The translations under genes were made by a program, and so were the position numbers. A DNA stretch of 64,000 nucleotides from an uncultured Blautia sp. (lineage in GTDB: Bacteria > Bacillota > Clostridia > Lachnospirales > Lachnospiraceae). A model generated the notes under the pieces. That model was not told the DNA's origin, searched no databases, and saw only the letters and a list, made by a program, of their open reading frames with translations. Below are positions 62,532 through 64,000 of the stretch, piece after piece (positions within the stretch are counted from its first letter, which is position 1; every line of letters starts with the position of its first letter). The stretch is taken from NCBI RefSeq assembly GCF_934424005.1, contig NZ_CAKRXI010000002.1:1-64000 (forward strand), read 5' to 3'.

Positions 62532-62852
62532 TTATTTAGCATGGATACTGAGTGGCTGTTCCTGATTATTTAACATTCCCATTTTAATAAGTAACGATAT
62601 TGCATCACCCATGCCTGCTACATAGGACATATCTGCATATCGTTCATCCCTTGATTCCAGGCATGCAATATAATCATCTACGACTCTTCTGATCACATAA
62701 GGTATTTTCAGACTGCTGTAGCGATCTTCAAGATAATCCAGATCACCGTTGTCCTGCTGAATATACTTGTCCGATTCAAATATTCTCTGTCTCCTTTCTC
62801 CCATCATTTTTTCGATGTAGCTTGCAATTACAGCTTCGTTTTTGTTTTCCAA
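62532..62852 (-). CDS. Small helical protein of unknown function
   Basis: A 106-residue protein (MENKNEAVIASYIEKMMGER... ending in SIHAK). It is predicted almost wholly helical and charged, with no membrane segment or motif I can name; similar small proteins occur in Lachnospiraceae. Minus-strand TTGACG and TAGAAT about 18 bases apart (near 62925-62900) are a likely promoter, and CGGAGGATT precedes the ATG. The c-di-GMP aptamer lies directly downstream on the same strand. Confidence 0.6.
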   Translation of the reverse strand: MENKNEAVIASYIEKMMGERRQRIFESDKYIQQDNGDLDYLEDRYSSLKIPYVIRRVVDDYIACLESRDERYADMSYVAGMGDAISLLIKMGMLNNQEQPLSIHAK

Positions 62853-63165
62853 TTTTTAATCCTCCGTTTGTGCAATAACTATAGGTTTCGCCATTATTCT
62901 ATAATTCAGGAAGGTATATCGTCAACATGATTCGTCAGACAATTTCTTAGATTTTTCGACAAAGTATAAATTCTTCTTTGGCAGATTCTATGTTATTTTT
63001 TAAGTATTTCCGGTGTTTTTTGTGTGTTTTGATTTTTTATAAAAACAGTGTCATTTTTTGCCAAGAATTTTCTTTACTTTTTAGTAGTTTTCGAATAATA
63101 TTGTAGGTATATGCATATCAGAATATGAATAAATATGCATTTCATTTCAGAAGGGAGAGGAACTT
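62853..63165. other. AT-rich divergent promoter region with inverted repeat
   Basis: 313 bases between the small gene and putP. ATGCATAT (63111-63118) and ATATGCAT (63133-63140) form a perfect inverted repeat about 25 bases before putP, a candidate operator; TATGAATAAATATGCAT inside it has some likeness to an ARG box. Nothing else is recognisable beyond poly-T stretches. Confidence 0.4.
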
Positions 63166-64000
63166 ATGACAACTTCACACATCTGCATCATGATAGCAAT
63201 CATTGTTTATCTGGGTGCAATGATCTATGTCGGCTACCTCTGTTCCAAGAAAAATAATGACACATCCGATTTTTATCTGGGTGGACGTAAACTTGGACCG
63301 CTGGTTACGGCAATGAGTGCAGAGGCTTCCGATATGAGCAGCTGGCTTTTGATGGGACTTCCTGGTCTGGCTTATCTGTCTGGAATCGCTGATGCCGGAT
63401 GGACTGCGATCGGACTTGCAATTGGAACGTATCTTAACTGGAAGATCGTTGCAAAGAGAATTCGCCTCTACACACATGTAGCGGGCAATTCGATTACATT
63501 GCCATCATTCTTCAGCAACCGTTTCAGAGACAACAGACATCTGTTACAGTCGATCGGAGCTATTTTTATAGTTATTTTCTTTATTCCGTATACGGCTTCC
63601 GGATTCGCAGCCTGCGGAAAACTTTTTTCCAGTCTTTTTGGAGTAAAATATCTCACAGCAATGATCATCAGCGCCCTTGTTATAGTCGGATATACGACTC
63701 TCGGAGGATTTCTTGCTGCATCTACTACGGACTTTATTCAGAGCATTATCATGTCTATTGCCCTTGTCATTGTATTTTGTTTTGGTGTATCTGTGGCAGG
63801 TGGTCCTTCAGCAGTGATTGATCATGCGAAATCTCTGCCGGGTTATCTGACTATGATGACGACTTATGATCCGGTAAGCGGAACAGAAAATGCATATCCG
63901 TTTATTAATATCGTATCCATGCTTGCATGGGGACTTGGATATTTTGGTATGCCGCATATTCTTCTTCGTTTTATGGCGATTGAAGACGAAAAGAAACTTT
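63166..64000 (+). CDS. putP: Sodium/proline symporter, 5' part (runs off the window)
   Basis: 278 codons of a sodium:solute symporter, open to the window end. ATG 63166 follows AAGGGAGAGG. The PutP signature SDFYLGGRKLGPLVTAMSAEASDMSSW (in short: FYLGGRKLG then ASDMSSWLLMGLPG, residues about 35-68) and YTTLGGFLAASTTDFIQS near 180 place it with PutP; proline uptake is the usual role. About the last 40% of the protein lies outside. Confidence 0.9.
   Translation, partial: MTTSHICIMIAIIVYLGAMIYVGYLCSKKNNDTSDFYLGGRKLGPLVTAMSAEASDMSSWLLMGLPGLAYLSGIADAGWTAIGLAIGTYLNWKIVAKRIRLYTHVAGNSITLPSFFSNRFRDNRHLLQSIGAIFIVIFFIPYTASGFAACGKLFSSLFGVKYLTAMIISALVIVGYTTLGGFLAASTTDFIQSIIMSIALVIVFCFGVSVAGGPSAVIDHAKSLPGYLTMMTTYDPVSGTENAYPFINIVSMLAWGLGYFGMPHILLRFMAIEDEKKL

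Overview
The window looks like a chromosomal segment of a low-to-mid GC, spore-forming, Gram-positive gut anaerobe of the Lachnospiraceae type (Blautia/Dorea/Ruminococcus relatives). Support: the sporulation sigma factor SigG next to YlmC, NADP-glutamate dehydrogenase, heterodimeric ABC exporters, BspA-type LRR proteins, c-di-GMP-I and THF riboswitches, and Firmicutes ribosome binding sites and terminators. The genus is an inference; no rRNA is present.

Region 1 (1-9000) is a decaying accessory region. It holds a doubly frameshifted IS1634/IS4-type transposase remnant, an XRE regulator overlapping a DUF4268 nuclease-like gene split by one in-frame TAG, an orphan membrane protein, a scrap of a type I methyltransferase (hsdM), several tiny ORFs with single in-frame stops, a tRNA-like cloverleaf, a DUF3298-like secreted protein, an IS200/IS605-type end hairpin, a large secreted LRR protein, and LacI-like and GNAT relics.

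Region 2 (9000-22400) is mostly ordinary chromosome: an SsuABC/TauABC/NMT1-type transporter behind an operator-like palindrome, an SDR, a NUDIX hydrolase overlapping a MATE pump, a FabK/nitronate-monooxygenase-like flavoprotein behind a FabT-like operator, a membrane-anchored Mrr-type nuclease, a long alarmone synthetase, ilvBN behind a strong promoter and an attenuator, a radical SAM protein and an RlmD-type rRNA methyltransferase.

Region 3 (22420-28053) is a small island bracketed by 56-bp direct repeats of the rlmD 3' end. It carries a truncated RelB-like antitoxin, McrB (with an EVE-like domain), McrC and RhuM, and no integrase.

Region 4 (28100-64000) is core: deoxyinosine glycosylase, a CorC-type membrane protein, purC, an EAL phosphodiesterase, and two paralogous pairs of heterodimeric ABC exporters in opposite orientation flanking a complete folate block. 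The folate block is a THF riboswitch followed by folE-HD protein-folP-folBK leftward, and pabA-pabB-pabC rightward behind an intrinsic terminator. Then come a PPK2-family polyP:AMP phosphotransferase, sigG-ylmC, nrdR, gdhA, an alanine-type aminotransferase, citrate synthase, yqeG-aroK-efp, an aldo/keto reductase with a nitroreductase, ppk1, lrgAB, an orphan c-di-GMP-I riboswitch on the strand opposite lrgAB, a small unknown gene, and the start of putP.

The most interesting signals are the gene-less c-di-GMP aptamer convergent with lrgAB, the McrBC island with rlmD-derived repeats, the cluster of otherwise intact ORFs broken by single stops, and several RNA leaders (THF, ilvB, pabA).
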